NCBI GenBank assembly: GCA_964640655.1
Contig: CAZXFT010000004.1
Location: forward strand, 110,630 to 174,629
DNA: 64,000 bases
Direction of reading: 5' to 3'
Origin: BJGO01 sp964640655
GTDB taxonomy: Bacteria > Bacteroidota > Bacteroidia > Chitinophagales > UBA10324
Position numbers and translations under genes: made by a program. Positions within the stretch are counted from its first letter, which is position 1, and each line of letters starts with the position of its first letter. Shown piece by piece: positions 26,490 through 34,641 of the stretch. The notes beneath the pieces were generated by a model. That model was not told the DNA's origin, did no database searches, and saw only the letters and a program-made list of their open reading frames with translations.

Positions 26490-27171
26490 ATTTTGGTTTT
26501 CGGGCACAACCGTATACAATATAGTGCCATCCATTAGGAATAATATGATTAAGTAGGTAATGGTCTACTAATGCAAGGATATTTCGTTGCCATTCACTTC
26601 TTCCGAATGAAGCTGAGAACCCATTGGTTTTTATTTCTACAGCTTCAAATGGTTTAAGAAATTCATTCATTTCTTCTATTGTAATATAACGCCAATAAAA
26701 TCCCCAGCGATTAAATCTCTTTCTGAAATAGCGGTGCATTGGCGATGCAATCAGATTTTCTGCAAATAGTACATATCCACCGGGTTTTAACGAGTTGTAG
26801 ATTCCGGAAAAGACTGCTTTTTGTTTTTGCAAGTCATTGTTCCTTCCGATTCCTCCAATGATGCTTTTGAAAATAACTATGTCAAATTGATTTTCAAATG
26901 GTAATGCTGTGGCATCAGTATCAACATATTTAATAGAACCATTAAACGAAAACTTATCATGAAATGGTTTTGCTGATTGTTCGGAATGTTCTAAATCAGT
27001 GCAGGTTACTTGCATACCTTTATCAGCTAACCACAAAGAAAGCCCTCCCTGGCGCGCACCTAGTTCTAAACCCTGATGCTGTTGCTTCCAGTCTATTTTT
27101 TGCTCCCAGTATTTTAGCGCGGTACTCCAGGAGCGCACATCCCATTGCAATATGTTGTTGAGGCTAATCAT
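26479..27171 (-). CDS. Class I SAM-dependent methyltransferase
   Basis: A 230-residue protein with SAM motif I GLELGARQGGLSLWLADKG (about 35-53), followed by TCTDLE as motif II and IVIFKSIIGGIG as the post-motif region. KPGGYVLFAEN (about 130-140) is the usual beta-5 segment. No membrane segment. The substrate is unknown; distant similarity to glycan- or lipid-modifying methyltransferases is possible. It converges on ychF and probably forms its own transcript. Confidence 0.78.
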   Translation of the reverse strand: MISLNNILQWDVRSWSTALKYWEQKIDWKQQHQGLELGARQGGLSLWLADKGMQVTCTDLEHSEQSAKPFHDKFSFNGSIKYVDTDATALPFENQFDIVIFKSIIGGIGRNNDLQKQKAVFSGIYNSLKPGGYVLFAENLIASPMHRYFRKRFNRWGFYWRYITIEEMNEFLKPFEAVEIKTNGFSASFGRSEWQRNILALVDHYLLNHIIPNGWHYIVYGCARKPKSKH

Positions 27172-27582
27172 ACTCTTAACTGCAACAATAATATAACAAG
27201 TTTGATAGAATTTACTTAAGCACGAGAGGTTATTTAGTTACATTGTAGTATTTATAAATAGCTATACCCTCACATTCTCTTTCACCCAATCCTTCTTTTT
27301 TAGCGTTCCAGTAATAATTTTTATCACCACCGACTGATACTGACTGATGAGAAAGTTAAAGGCCTGTTTTCAAAGAGTGGTGTGTAGTCTATGTATAATG
27401 TCGTTGAAGCCTATTGCCTATTCACTGAAGCACCCAGTTTAATCCGGGCAATGATTAATATAGAGATTCGAATTGGTAAACCATGATAATATTGAATATG
27501 CGCTTCTTGATATTATTTATCGTGGTCTGTTTCAGAGGTATTAAGGGTTTTGAATTATCACACTATTAATATTCACATTCAA
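27172..27582. other. Gene-free 411-base gap, possible gene remnant
   Basis: No complete gene is supported. On the minus strand between 27230 and 27355 two overlapping open stretches of 30-40 codons exist. One ends WNAKKEGLGERECEGIAIY and the other ends SVVIKIITGTLKKKDWVKEN, and both read like real protein. Neither has a proper start. They could be the eroded end of a lost gene. The rest is AT-rich with no recognised site. Confidence 0.4.
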
Positions 27583-28911
27583 CTAACGTTGTGGTAATCC
27601 ACGCATTGGTCTTCCCATATTACCCATTTTAGTCATGGTCTTCATCATCTTACGCATATCATCAAACTGTTTCAAAAACTGATTCACTTCCTGAACAGAA
27701 TTACCGCTACCTGAAGCTATTCTTTTTTTGCGTGTACCGTTTAACAATTCAGGATTACCGCGTTCCTGTGGTGTCATAGATAAGATGATGGCCTCAACTT
27801 TCTTAAAACTGTTGTCATCTAAATCCACGTCCTTAAGTGCTTTACCCATACCGGGAATCATCGCTAACAAGTCCTTAATGTTACCCATCTTTTTGATTTG
27901 ATTCAACTGATTTATAAAGTCATTGAAATCAAATTGATTCTTGCGGATTTTCTTTTGAAGAATTTCTGCCTGCTTGGCATCGTATTGCTCTTGCGCACGC
28001 TCCACCAACGACACGATATCTCCCATACCCAGTATGCGTTGAGCCATACGATCAGGGTAGAATACATCTAACATATCCAGCTTTTCACCGGTGCTTACAA
28101 ACTTGATAGGTTTATTAACTTCATACTTAATGGAAAGTGCAGCACCGCCTCGAGTATCGCCATCCAACTTAGTAAGTACTACTCCATCGAAGTTGATACG
28201 TTCGTTAAACGCTTTCGAAGTATTCACTGCATCCTGACCGGTCATGGCGTCCACCACAAACAAAGTTTCGGATGGTTGTAGAGCATCTTTAACGCGGGCA
28301 ATTTCAGCCATCATCTCCTCATCGACAGCCAGACGGCCAGCTGTATCAACAATAACAACATTGTATCCTTTCTGCTTGGCATATGTCATTGCGCTTTTGG
28401 CAATCTGAACCGGATTATTGTTGCCTTCCTCACTATAGACTTCAACACCTATTTGTTCGCCAAGCACTTTCAACTGTTCGATGGCGGCAGGACGGTATAC
28501 GTCGCAGGCTACAAGCAGTGGGCTTTTGTTTCTTTTACTTTTCAGATTGGAAGCAAGCTTAGCCGAGAAAGTAGTCTTACCCGAACCCTGTAATCCGCTC
28601 ATCAACACCACAGCAGGCTCACCTTTCAGGTTAATGTCCACATTGCTGCCACCCATCAATGCTGTAAGTTCATCCTTGACAATTTTAACCATCAACTGAC
28701 CCGGAGAAACTGCGGTAAGCACTTGTTCTCCTAAGGCCTTTTCGCGAACTGTATCGGTAAATTGTTTGGCTATTTTATAGTTAACGTCTGCATCCACTAA
28801 GGCACGGCGTATTTCTTTTACCGTAGCAGCCACATTCAATTCGGTAATTCTTCCTTCGCCTTTTAAGGTTTTAAAGGCACTTTCCAGCCTGTCGCTTAAA
28901 CTTTCAAACAT
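27583..28911 (-). CDS. ffh: Signal recognition particle GTPase Ffh
   Basis: A 442-residue protein that binds signal sequences together with 4.5S RNA and targets nascent membrane proteins to FtsY. The N domain (1-90) precedes the G domain, with P-loop GLQGSGKTTFSAKLA, DTAGRLAVDEEMM and TKLDGDTRGGA. The M domain is methionine-rich (KKMGNIKDLLAMIPGMGKAL, then MMKTMTKMGNMGRPMRG). Full length and intact. Its promoter region coincides with the terminator of the gene upstream. Confidence 0.97.
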   Translation of the reverse strand: MFESLSDRLESAFKTLKGEGRITELNVAATVKEIRRALVDADVNYKIAKQFTDTVREKALGEQVLTAVSPGQLMVKIVKDELTALMGGSNVDINLKGEPAVVLMSGLQGSGKTTFSAKLASNLKSKRNKSPLLVACDVYRPAAIEQLKVLGEQIGVEVYSEEGNNNPVQIAKSAMTYAKQKGYNVVIVDTAGRLAVDEEMMAEIARVKDALQPSETLFVVDAMTGQDAVNTSKAFNERINFDGVVLTKLDGDTRGGAALSIKYEVNKPIKFVSTGEKLDMLDVFYPDRMAQRILGMGDIVSLVERAQEQYDAKQAEILQKKIRKNQFDFNDFINQLNQIKKMGNIKDLLAMIPGMGKALKDVDLDDNSFKKVEAIILSMTPQERGNPELLNGTRKKRIASGSGNSVQEVNQFLKQFDDMRKMMKTMTKMGNMGRPMRGLPQR

Positions 28912-28936
28912 AATATTGTATGGTTATCTAAATTAA

Positions 28937-28962
28937 AAAAGGGAAGTATTTACTTCCCTTTT
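28937..28962 (-). terminator. Rho-independent terminator of the 28990-29547 gene
   Basis: On the minus strand, an eight-base stem GGGAAGTA...TACTTCCC (28941-28958), extended by four A-T pairs, is followed by a run of six T. It lies about 30 bases after the stop of the secreted-protein gene. A TACATTTG -7 element (28964-28971) directly precedes it, so an ffh transcript could begin at this hairpin. Confidence 0.8.
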
Positions 28963-28989
28963 GCAAATGTAGTAGAATTGAATTTCTTA

Positions 28990-29547
28990 TTAATAGCTGA
29001 TTTCTGTAAGATGCAGGTTGATACTGCCCGATGTTTTTATCACAACAGGATTGTTATCGTTGTTTAGCACCCACATTTCCAGCAAAGGGCCATTGCCAAC
29101 ACTTTTCAGGTGGTATGCTTCTGTATTTACTATGTTACCATTCACTTTCAGTTGAATGGTTTCTTTTCCACTAACAGCCATTCCAAACATGTTTTCAGGA
29201 CCATTAATATAGAACATGGTTTTACCCATAGTGATTTCGTAGAAACGTGCTTTGCTTAACCAAAACAAGTTGTCATTTTCAGAGACCGAGTTGGTATTCA
29301 ACATCAGGTTCAGGCTGTTTTCATATGCCTGAGCATTAGGTGAAATGCTCACCTGCTGACCGTTCTTGGTGAAAGTAGCTTTAGGAGCATTACTTGCACC
29401 AGGCTTATTAAATACGATAGTAAGTGGTGTGGTACCTTCTGTTTCGTACTTGCAGGTAGTAGTAGTTCCAAAATTTACAGTAGTGTTTTGAGCCACACTG
29501 TAAGCGAAAATTAATGAGAGTAGGAAAGATGAAATGATTCTGATCAT
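28990..29547 (-). CDS. Hypothetical secreted protein
   Basis: A 185-residue protein not recognised as a named family. A signal peptide (MIRIISSFLLSLIFAYSVAQ) is followed by a mostly beta-strand region rich in Asn, Thr and Val, with a single cysteine at about residue 33. No sorting domain or lipobox is seen, so a soluble periplasmic location is likely. It lies between rpoD and ffh on the same strand and has its own strong terminator. Confidence 0.65.
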   Translation of the reverse strand: MIRIISSFLLSLIFAYSVAQNTTVNFGTTTTCKYETEGTTPLTIVFNKPGASNAPKATFTKNGQQVSISPNAQAYENSLNLMLNTNSVSENDNLFWLSKARFYEITMGKTMFYINGPENMFGMAVSGKETIQLKVNGNIVNTEAYHLKSVGNGPLLEMWVLNNDNNPVVIKTSGSINLHLTEISY

Positions 29548-29578
29548 AGTTTTATGTTGGTGTTTTTAAGTTTTTAAT

Positions 29579-30445
29579 TTAATCGCCAAGGTATGTTTTT
29601 AATACTTTACTCCTATTTGTGCTCCGAAGTTTGTTAATGGCCTTATCTTTTATTTGGCGAACCCTTTCGCGGGTCAGACTAAAGCGGGTGGCAATGTCCT
29701 CAAGTGATACCGGTTGTACGCCTATTCCAAAGAACAAACGTAACACTTCACTCTGACGATCGGTAAGTACTGTAAGTGAGCGCTCTATTTCCATACGCAA
29801 CGATTCAATATGCTCCACATCGCGGTCGGTGCTGATGGCATTTGGATTTTTTAACACATCTATCAGCGAGCCATCCTCTCCTTCCTGAAAAGGAGCATCC
29901 ATACTCACGTGGCGTGATGCCACACTAATTGTAGAACGAACTTCATCATCACTCACGTCAAGCAATGCGGCCAATTCTTCTGCGGTTGGTTCGCGTTCGT
30001 ATTGTTGTTCTAATTGTGAGAATGCCTTGTTAATTTTATTTAGCGACCCAACTTTATTCAAAGGTAAACGCACTATGCGACTTTGTTCAGCCAGTGCTTG
30101 AAGTATAGACTGGCGAATCCACCACACGGCATAAGAAATAAATTTAAAGCCTCTGGTTTCGTCAAAGCGCTGAGCGGCTTTGATTAAACCTAAGTTGCCT
30201 TCGTTTATTAAATCGGGCAAGGACAATCCCTGATTCTGATATTGTTTCGAAACCGAAACCACAAAGCGAAGATTGGCCTTGGTGAGTTTTTCCAATGCTT
30301 CAGCGTCACCGTTTCTGATGCGTCGCGCCAATTCAACTTCTTCCTCGGCAGTGATCAAATCTACTTTAGCTATTTCGTGGAGATACTTCTCCAGAGATGC
30401 ACTCTCTCGATTGGTAATAGAGCGCGTAATTTTTAACTGACGCAT
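29579..30445 (-). CDS. rpoD: Primary RNA polymerase sigma factor RpoD/SigA
   Basis: 288 residues from the ATG at 30445. A longer frame would add 20 residues but includes the promoter's downstream region and lacks family similarity. It starts [21 protein letters not shown], the conserved Bacteroidota opening, and lacks region 1.1. Region 2 is seen as [59 protein letters not shown] sequence, and region 4 as [18 protein letters not shown]. This factor reads the TTG/TAnnTTTG promoters found throughout the window, including its own. Confidence 0.95.
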   Translation of the reverse strand: MRQLKITRSITNRESASLEKYLHEIAKVDLITAEEEVELARRIRNGDAEALEKLTKANLRFVVSVSKQYQNQGLSLPDLINEGNLGLIKAAQRFDETRGFKFISYAVWWIRQSILQALAEQSRIVRLPLNKVGSLNKINKAFSQLEQQYEREPTAEELAALLDVSDDEVRSTISVASRHVSMDAPFQEGEDGSLIDVLKNPNAISTDRDVEHIESLRMEIERSLTVLTDRQSEVLRLFFGIGVQPVSLEDIATRFSLTRERVRQIKDKAINKLRSTNRSKVLKTYLGD

Positions 30446-30472
30446 GGTGTTTAGCTTGGGCTTTAGGAAAAA

Positions 30473-30502
30473 CAAATATAGAGCAATACAGGGATTTATC
30501 AA
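30473..30502 (-). promoter_or_regulatory. rpoD promoter, full consensus
   Basis: The minus strand has TTG (30500-30502), a 19-base spacer and TATATTTG (30473-30480), 28 bases before the rpoD start codon. Spacing and both elements match the Bacteroidota consensus, so the housekeeping sigma factor probably transcribes its own gene. Confidence 0.75.
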
Positions 30503-30622
30503 CAATATATCAACATCGCTTGAGACGCTATGCCTGTCTATATTTCAAGCACTGGTTTTCGATTTAGCAATCTTTACAATGATGGTTACCAGCCGGAACA
30601 TGTGGCTTTATTTAAAATTGAT

Positions 30623-30652
30623 TTGTCTATTATGTCAAAATAATTACTTTTA
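30623..30652 (+). promoter_or_regulatory. Promoter of the START-like protein gene
   Basis: TTG (30623-30625), a 19-base spacer and TACTTTTA (30645-30652), one mismatch from TAnnTTTG, lie just upstream of the ATG at 30667. The position supports use of that start and therefore the long basic N-terminus. Confidence 0.6.
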
Positions 30653-30666
30653 GCGCAACCGTTATT

Positions 30667-31584
30667 ATGAAACCGAAACCTAAAAGCAAACCTTCCAAGC
30701 CAGTCAAGAAATCTAAACCGGTTGCCAAAAAAGCTGCAAGCAAACCTGTAGTTAATAATGCAGCGGTGAAAGAAGTCAAGAAAAAAGCTGAAAAGAAAAA
30801 GGCGGCTAAGCCCGAAAAAAAATCAACGGCTAAACCAACAGTTAAACCTGTTGTTAAGTCTAACGAAAAAGCTAAACCAAAAGCTCCAGTTACAGCAAAG
30901 TCGGATAAGTCTCCTTTGGCTCCAGCAATTGCAGATGTAAAAGCTGATGCTAAAAAGAAATCTGAAGAGGGTAAAAAGGCAACCAAAAAAGAAGAAAGTA
31001 CTGCCGGCAAACCCGGTCGTAAAAAGAAAAAAAGCGACGACGACGAGGAAGCCAATGTGGTAATAGAAAATATTGAGATAGTTCCTGAGCCCGCACTTAT
31101 TCCCAAAAAAGTTTCTCAAAAAGATAAAGCTAAGCAACGCATCTTAGCCAAGTTGCGCGAAAAGCAGGAATCGGAAATGCACAAGCGCAACTACCTGCCT
31201 ACCAAAAAGAAAAAGTATACTTTAGAATATATCATCAAGTCATCTCCTATCATCCTTTGGGATTTTGTAACTACATCGAGTGGATTAGGCTTATGGTTTG
31301 CCGATGAAGTGGATGATCATTTGGATATTTTCACATTCACCTGGGAAGGCAACAAACAACAAGCTGAGGTTGTAGAATATGAAGATCTGGAGTTCATTAA
31401 GTTTCGCTGGGTGGATAATCCATACGACGAGTATTTCGAGTTCCGTATTACCAGCACAGAAATCACCGGCGACACCGTCTTACTCATCACCGACTTTGCC
31501 GAGCAGTATGAATTGCGCGATGTGGAAATGCTTTGGGACAGCCAGATAAAAAATCTGCTTCAGCGCCTCGGTTTAGGAAATTAA
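30667..31584 (+). CDS. START-like domain protein with histone H1-like basic N-terminal tail
   Basis: A 305-residue protein in two parts. Residues 1-130 are low-complexity Lys/Ala/Pro/Val sequence (KPVAKKAASKPVVNN and similar), with an AT-hook-like KPGRKKKK at 115-122 and an acidic patch SDDDEE at 123-128. Residues about 181-305 form the small START-like domain common in Bacteroidota, which normally occurs alone at about 130 residues. Met171 could start such a short form, but the promoter position favours the long one. The tail may bind nucleic acid. The role of either part is unknown. Confidence 0.8.
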   Translation: MKPKPKSKPSKPVKKSKPVAKKAASKPVVNNAAVKEVKKKAEKKKAAKPEKKSTAKPTVKPVVKSNEKAKPKAPVTAKSDKSPLAPAIADVKADAKKKSEEGKKATKKEESTAGKPGRKKKKSDDDEEANVVIENIEIVPEPALIPKKVSQKDKAKQRILAKLREKQESEMHKRNYLPTKKKKYTLEYIIKSSPIILWDFVTTSSGLGLWFADEVDDHLDIFTFTWEGNKQQAEVVEYEDLEFIKFRWVDNPYDEYFEFRITSTEITGDTVLLITDFAEQYELRDVEMLWDSQIKNLLQRLGLGN

Positions 31585-32163
31585 TCCAAAGTATATTCCA
31601 TATGCACTTATCAGGAACGGATGCAATCCATCTATATCCGATATCTCTTTTTTCAAACCCAGCTTCAGGAATGGTAAGTCGCTCATAGATTTATCGAAAT
31701 CAGAAAGTGGAAGCATATTATCTTTAATAAACTGATGATTCCAGGGAGTGTTATGAATGCAGATATACATTTCGCTTTTATATTGAAGTAGCTTCTTATT
31801 AAAGTCAGTAGATAAAAATTTCTGAAAAGCCGCACCACTCATCAGCAAAAAACAAGAGGCATAGTGTCCATACCATATCATGCTGCGCACAGCTAAAATT
31901 TCATCTTTCGAAAAACTATTCGGGGCATCGAGAATGAGGTAAGGGCAGCCTTCATAATTTTCTCCACGCGAAATTTTACTTTGCCATGAATACATGCCTG
32001 ACCATGCTGTAAAGCGTTGTTCATATTTTTTCTTCGCCTCACTTTCTATATCGGCTAGTACTTCACTGAGTTTGTGTGATAATGTTTGCCGTGTTTTCCA
32101 AATAGATTTATCATTAAGTAATTGTATTTCTTTTTTAGATAGAACTAATTTTGATTGAGGCAT
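31573..32163 (-). CDS. Hypothetical cytoplasmic protein
   Basis: A 196-residue protein not recognised. It has no signal peptide or obvious membrane segment. The N-terminal third is helical and charged (KLVLSKKEIQLLNDKSIWKTR), and the middle has aromatic-rich segments (TAWSGMYSWQSKIS and AVRSMIWYGHYASCFLL). Its 3' end overlaps the START-like gene by 12 bases in convergent orientation. Length, start codon and even residue composition support a real gene. Confidence 0.65.
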   Translation of the reverse strand: MPQSKLVLSKKEIQLLNDKSIWKTRQTLSHKLSEVLADIESEAKKKYEQRFTAWSGMYSWQSKISRGENYEGCPYLILDAPNSFSKDEILAVRSMIWYGHYASCFLLMSGAAFQKFLSTDFNKKLLQYKSEMYICIHNTPWNHQFIKDNMLPLSDFDKSMSDLPFLKLGLKKEISDIDGLHPFLISAYGIYFGLIS

Positions 32164-32396
32164 AGAGCAATATTGGTGATAAAAAATGGAACGGTGGAGT
32201 AGTAGGGTATAACTGAATGAGAAACTGCGTTTGATTTAATGTAAATAATAAACATATCATACTACTTTATATGTATCCTCTTGTTCATCCGACTCTTCGA
32301 TTTCACTGATTCAAATAACGGAATTGATGAGTTTAAAAAAAGTCTTTTCAAGTAAAGGATATCCTTAATTACCTCAAGAGTTAAATAGTGTATTCT

Positions 32397-33362
32397 TCAC
32401 TCAATTATTTTAATAATAACATTTCCTGTTTTTTGCCCCGACTCAACGTATTTGTATGCTTCTACAATTTGGTCCAGTTTATACAAGCGGTCAATTACAG
32501 GTTTATATTCACCTTTTTCAACAAGTTCTTTCAAGAATATAACATCTTGCTTGCTTATAGACGGAAGTGGAAATAATAGCCTTTTACCACCCCAAAGCGG
32601 AGTGGTCATTGCAAGTAATATATTCTCACCGTTTTTCCCTAGTTCGGTAGAAATATAAATTCCCCTTTTGGTTAATAATGGTTTGCATTGACCATATGAA
32701 CTTTTTCCTACTGCATCAAAGATGAATTCAAACTTATTATCGGTCTTTGTGAAATCTTGAGTTTGATAATCAATAATAGTGTCAGCTCCAAGTGATTTCA
32801 ACAGACCGACGTTTTTTGTATTACAAACTGCTGTTACTAAAGCACCAAAATGTTTTAATAACTGCACTGCAGCAGAACCAATAGCACCTGTTGCTCCATA
32901 AACAAGAACATGTTGCCCACGTTCAACTTTAGCAGCCCGGATATCTACTAAGGCATAGTGAGCACCTTCAGTAATTGCAGCTGCTTCATCAAAGTCTACA
33001 TTCTCTGGCATAGTAATGATTGCATCTGCTTCGGCAATTGTTAAATATTCTCCGTGACCACCACAGGTTTTATCATTAAATCCAAAAACTTTATCCCCTT
33101 TTTTAAATGTTGTTACTCGTTGCCCAATTTCTTCTATTGTGCCTGAAAATTCACAACCAAGTATTTGATTTTTTGGTCGAAACAGTCCGGTCCAGAATCG
33201 TGAAATAAAATATTCTGCACTTCGGAAACCCGCATCAGTCCGATTAACGGTTGATGAATAAACTTTAACCAATACTTCATTGTATTTGGGTGATGGTTTC
33301 GGAACTTCCATTAATCTGGCAACTTCCGGTGGTCCATATTCTGTATATACTATTGCTTTCAC
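32397..33362 (-). CDS. NAD(P)-dependent alcohol dehydrogenase/quinone oxidoreductase (MDR family)
   Basis: A 321-residue medium-chain dehydrogenase/reductase, starting at GTG. The N-terminal GroES-like domain has GCEFSGTIEEIGQ and FKKGDKVFGF. The Rossmann domain has VYGATGAIGSAAVQLLKHFG (about 154-173). The catalytic and structural zinc ligands of true alcohol dehydrogenases are not obvious, so it is more likely a zinc-independent quinone- or enone-reductase type. The upstream gap of 233 bases after the next gene (32164-32396) holds nothing recognised. Substrate unknown. Confidence 0.87.
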   Translation of the reverse strand: MKAIVYTEYGPPEVARLMEVPKPSPKYNEVLVKVYSSTVNRTDAGFRSAEYFISRFWTGLFRPKNQILGCEFSGTIEEIGQRVTTFKKGDKVFGFNDKTCGGHGEYLTIAEADAIITMPENVDFDEAAAITEGAHYALVDIRAAKVERGQHVLVYGATGAIGSAAVQLLKHFGALVTAVCNTKNVGLLKSLGADTIIDYQTQDFTKTDNKFEFIFDAVGKSSYGQCKPLLTKRGIYISTELGKNGENILLAMTTPLWGGKRLLFPLPSISKQDVIFLKELVEKGEYKPVIDRLYKLDQIVEAYKYVESGQKTGNVIIKIIE

Positions 33363-33510
33363 CTTAAATAATTTAATTTTCGGTTTAAAGTCTTAAAGTT
33401 AACTCCATTGTAAAATAGTGAAAATTCTATCCACTTTTGAAATGTCCAATAGCAAAGCTGTTAGTGATTTAAGGATACAGTATTCAACACCTCAGTTATT
33501 ACTCTATTAT

Positions 33511-33560
33511 GTAATCGATTACTTGATTACATTTGAATTAGTAATCGGAGATACACTCCG
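33511..33560 (+). promoter_or_regulatory. Cluster of GTAATC half-sites and a hairpin
   Basis: GTAATCGATTAC at 33511-33522 is a perfect 12-bp palindrome. A third half-site, GATTAC, follows at 33525-33530 and a fourth, GTAATC, at 33541-33546. Immediately after comes CGGAG-ATACA-CTCCG (33546-33560), a GC-rich hairpin. The cluster lies 50-100 bases upstream of the orphan gene at 33611 and looks like a multi-site regulator-binding region. Confidence 0.5.
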
Positions 33561-33610
33561 GTACTTGTATTCATCAGTTAATTTAATTATTCACATTAAA
33601 ACTATATACC

Positions 33611-34312
33611 ATGATTTGGAATGAAATAAGCGGAATGAGCGGAATAGTAAAAAAACAAACTCTTTACGGGGACATGTACTTTTTAGCAATTCCGGGTGTT
33701 ACGAACACTAGTTGGATGATTGGCAGGTATACCGACCAAACCAAGTTGGCAAAAGCCCTGCGAAATAATGATTATGCACAGGATTTACTAGGTGAGCAGC
33801 AGGTTAGGCTGGGTTTCAGAAATACAGATGTCGCACCATTCAATTTAGATCGTAAGGCTCGATATGGTACCAAAATTGCCGGGGCTCATCAAAACACGAA
33901 TTTTTTTGGGCAACGAAATAATATGGGTGTTAATCCGGTGAAAGCAGATGAGGTACCAACAAACAGAAAAAGCGACCGCGAGGAAAATATCAAGCTTTAC
34001 TGGGCTTCGCAAACGCCTCAATCGCATCATGTGGTAGAGTATAATAATCTGGAGAAAATTGGTGCAAGTAAGACTTCGGGAAGCGGTGAGTTTGACTATG
34101 GTAATTTGCCTTGTGTGTTACTGGCAGCCGAGTTTCATCAACGATATATCAGTTCGGTATTAAAGCCTACCCATAGTATGAACGACAAGCAACTTAAAGA
34201 GAAGATGTATTCCATTTACGCATCGCTTTACAAGCAAAATCATCAAATGTTTGAACCGTTGTGGCGAGTTTCTGAAATTATCCTACGGAACGCCAAGGTG
34301 GGAATGAAGTAG
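33611..34312 (+). CDS. Orphan protein with HNH/endonuclease VII-like residues
   Basis: A 233-residue protein, not assigned to a named family. The central part, SHHVVEYNNLEKIG (138-151, with His139-His140 and Glu143), then NLPCVLLAAEFHQRYI (165-180, with Asn165 and His176), has the HH...N...H layout of HNH/endonuclease VII-fold nucleases found in polymorphic toxins. No secretion signal and no adjacent immunity-like gene are seen. The N-terminal 110 residues look unrelated to any family I know. It has its own upstream region with repeated palindromes. A nuclease role is an inference from pattern only. Confidence 0.6.
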   Translation: MIWNEISGMSGIVKKQTLYGDMYFLAIPGVTNTSWMIGRYTDQTKLAKALRNNDYAQDLLGEQQVRLGFRNTDVAPFNLDRKARYGTKIAGAHQNTNFFGQRNNMGVNPVKADEVPTNRKSDREENIKLYWASQTPQSHHVVEYNNLEKIGASKTSGSGEFDYGNLPCVLLAAEFHQRYISSVLKPTHSMNDKQLKEKMYSIYASLYKQNHQMFEPLWRVSEIILRNAKVGMK

Positions 34313-34641
34313 CGGTTGATGTGAAGTAGGGTTGAGAGCTGATTGAGTGGATAAGTATTAAATTCTGTTGAAAGTCATTTAGGGCTCTCCATAATTATCA
34401 GCTGATAATATTTAACTGCTATTAAACAACTGCTTTCTTTCTGAAGATGCAAAGAGAATCATCAAACATAAGCGAACCATCTGCACGTTTACTCCTTGAC
34501 ATGACTAAGACGAGTTTAGGTTTAGCATGAAGTTAAATGTAAAATCTCAACAGTTGCATATTCTTCTCCACAACACCACGCCACTGGTTAAGATGCTTTT
34601 TCCGAAAGAATTATTTTTGTTTGCAGCATAGTGCACTATAG
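34313..34641. other. Gene-free 329-base gap with the lptF/G promoter at its end
   Basis: No supported gene. A -7 element TATTTTTG lies at 34612-34619, 23 bases before the next ATG. ATTATCAGCTGATAAT around 34396-34411 is a perfect 16-bp palindrome. A 26-codon minus-strand frame beginning MSRSKRADGSLMFDDS is too short to call. Confidence 0.45.

Noticed and set aside
30630..31137. Two long minus-strand open frames opposite the Lys-rich START-like gene
   Set aside because: They result from the repetitive AAA/GCT/CCA codon use on the coding strand; their products are low-complexity Phe/Leu sequence without a plausible start region.
33418..33624. 68-codon + strand frame upstream of the orphan HNH-like gene
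   Set aside because: It covers the palindrome cluster, overlaps the next gene's start, and shows no protein-like pattern.
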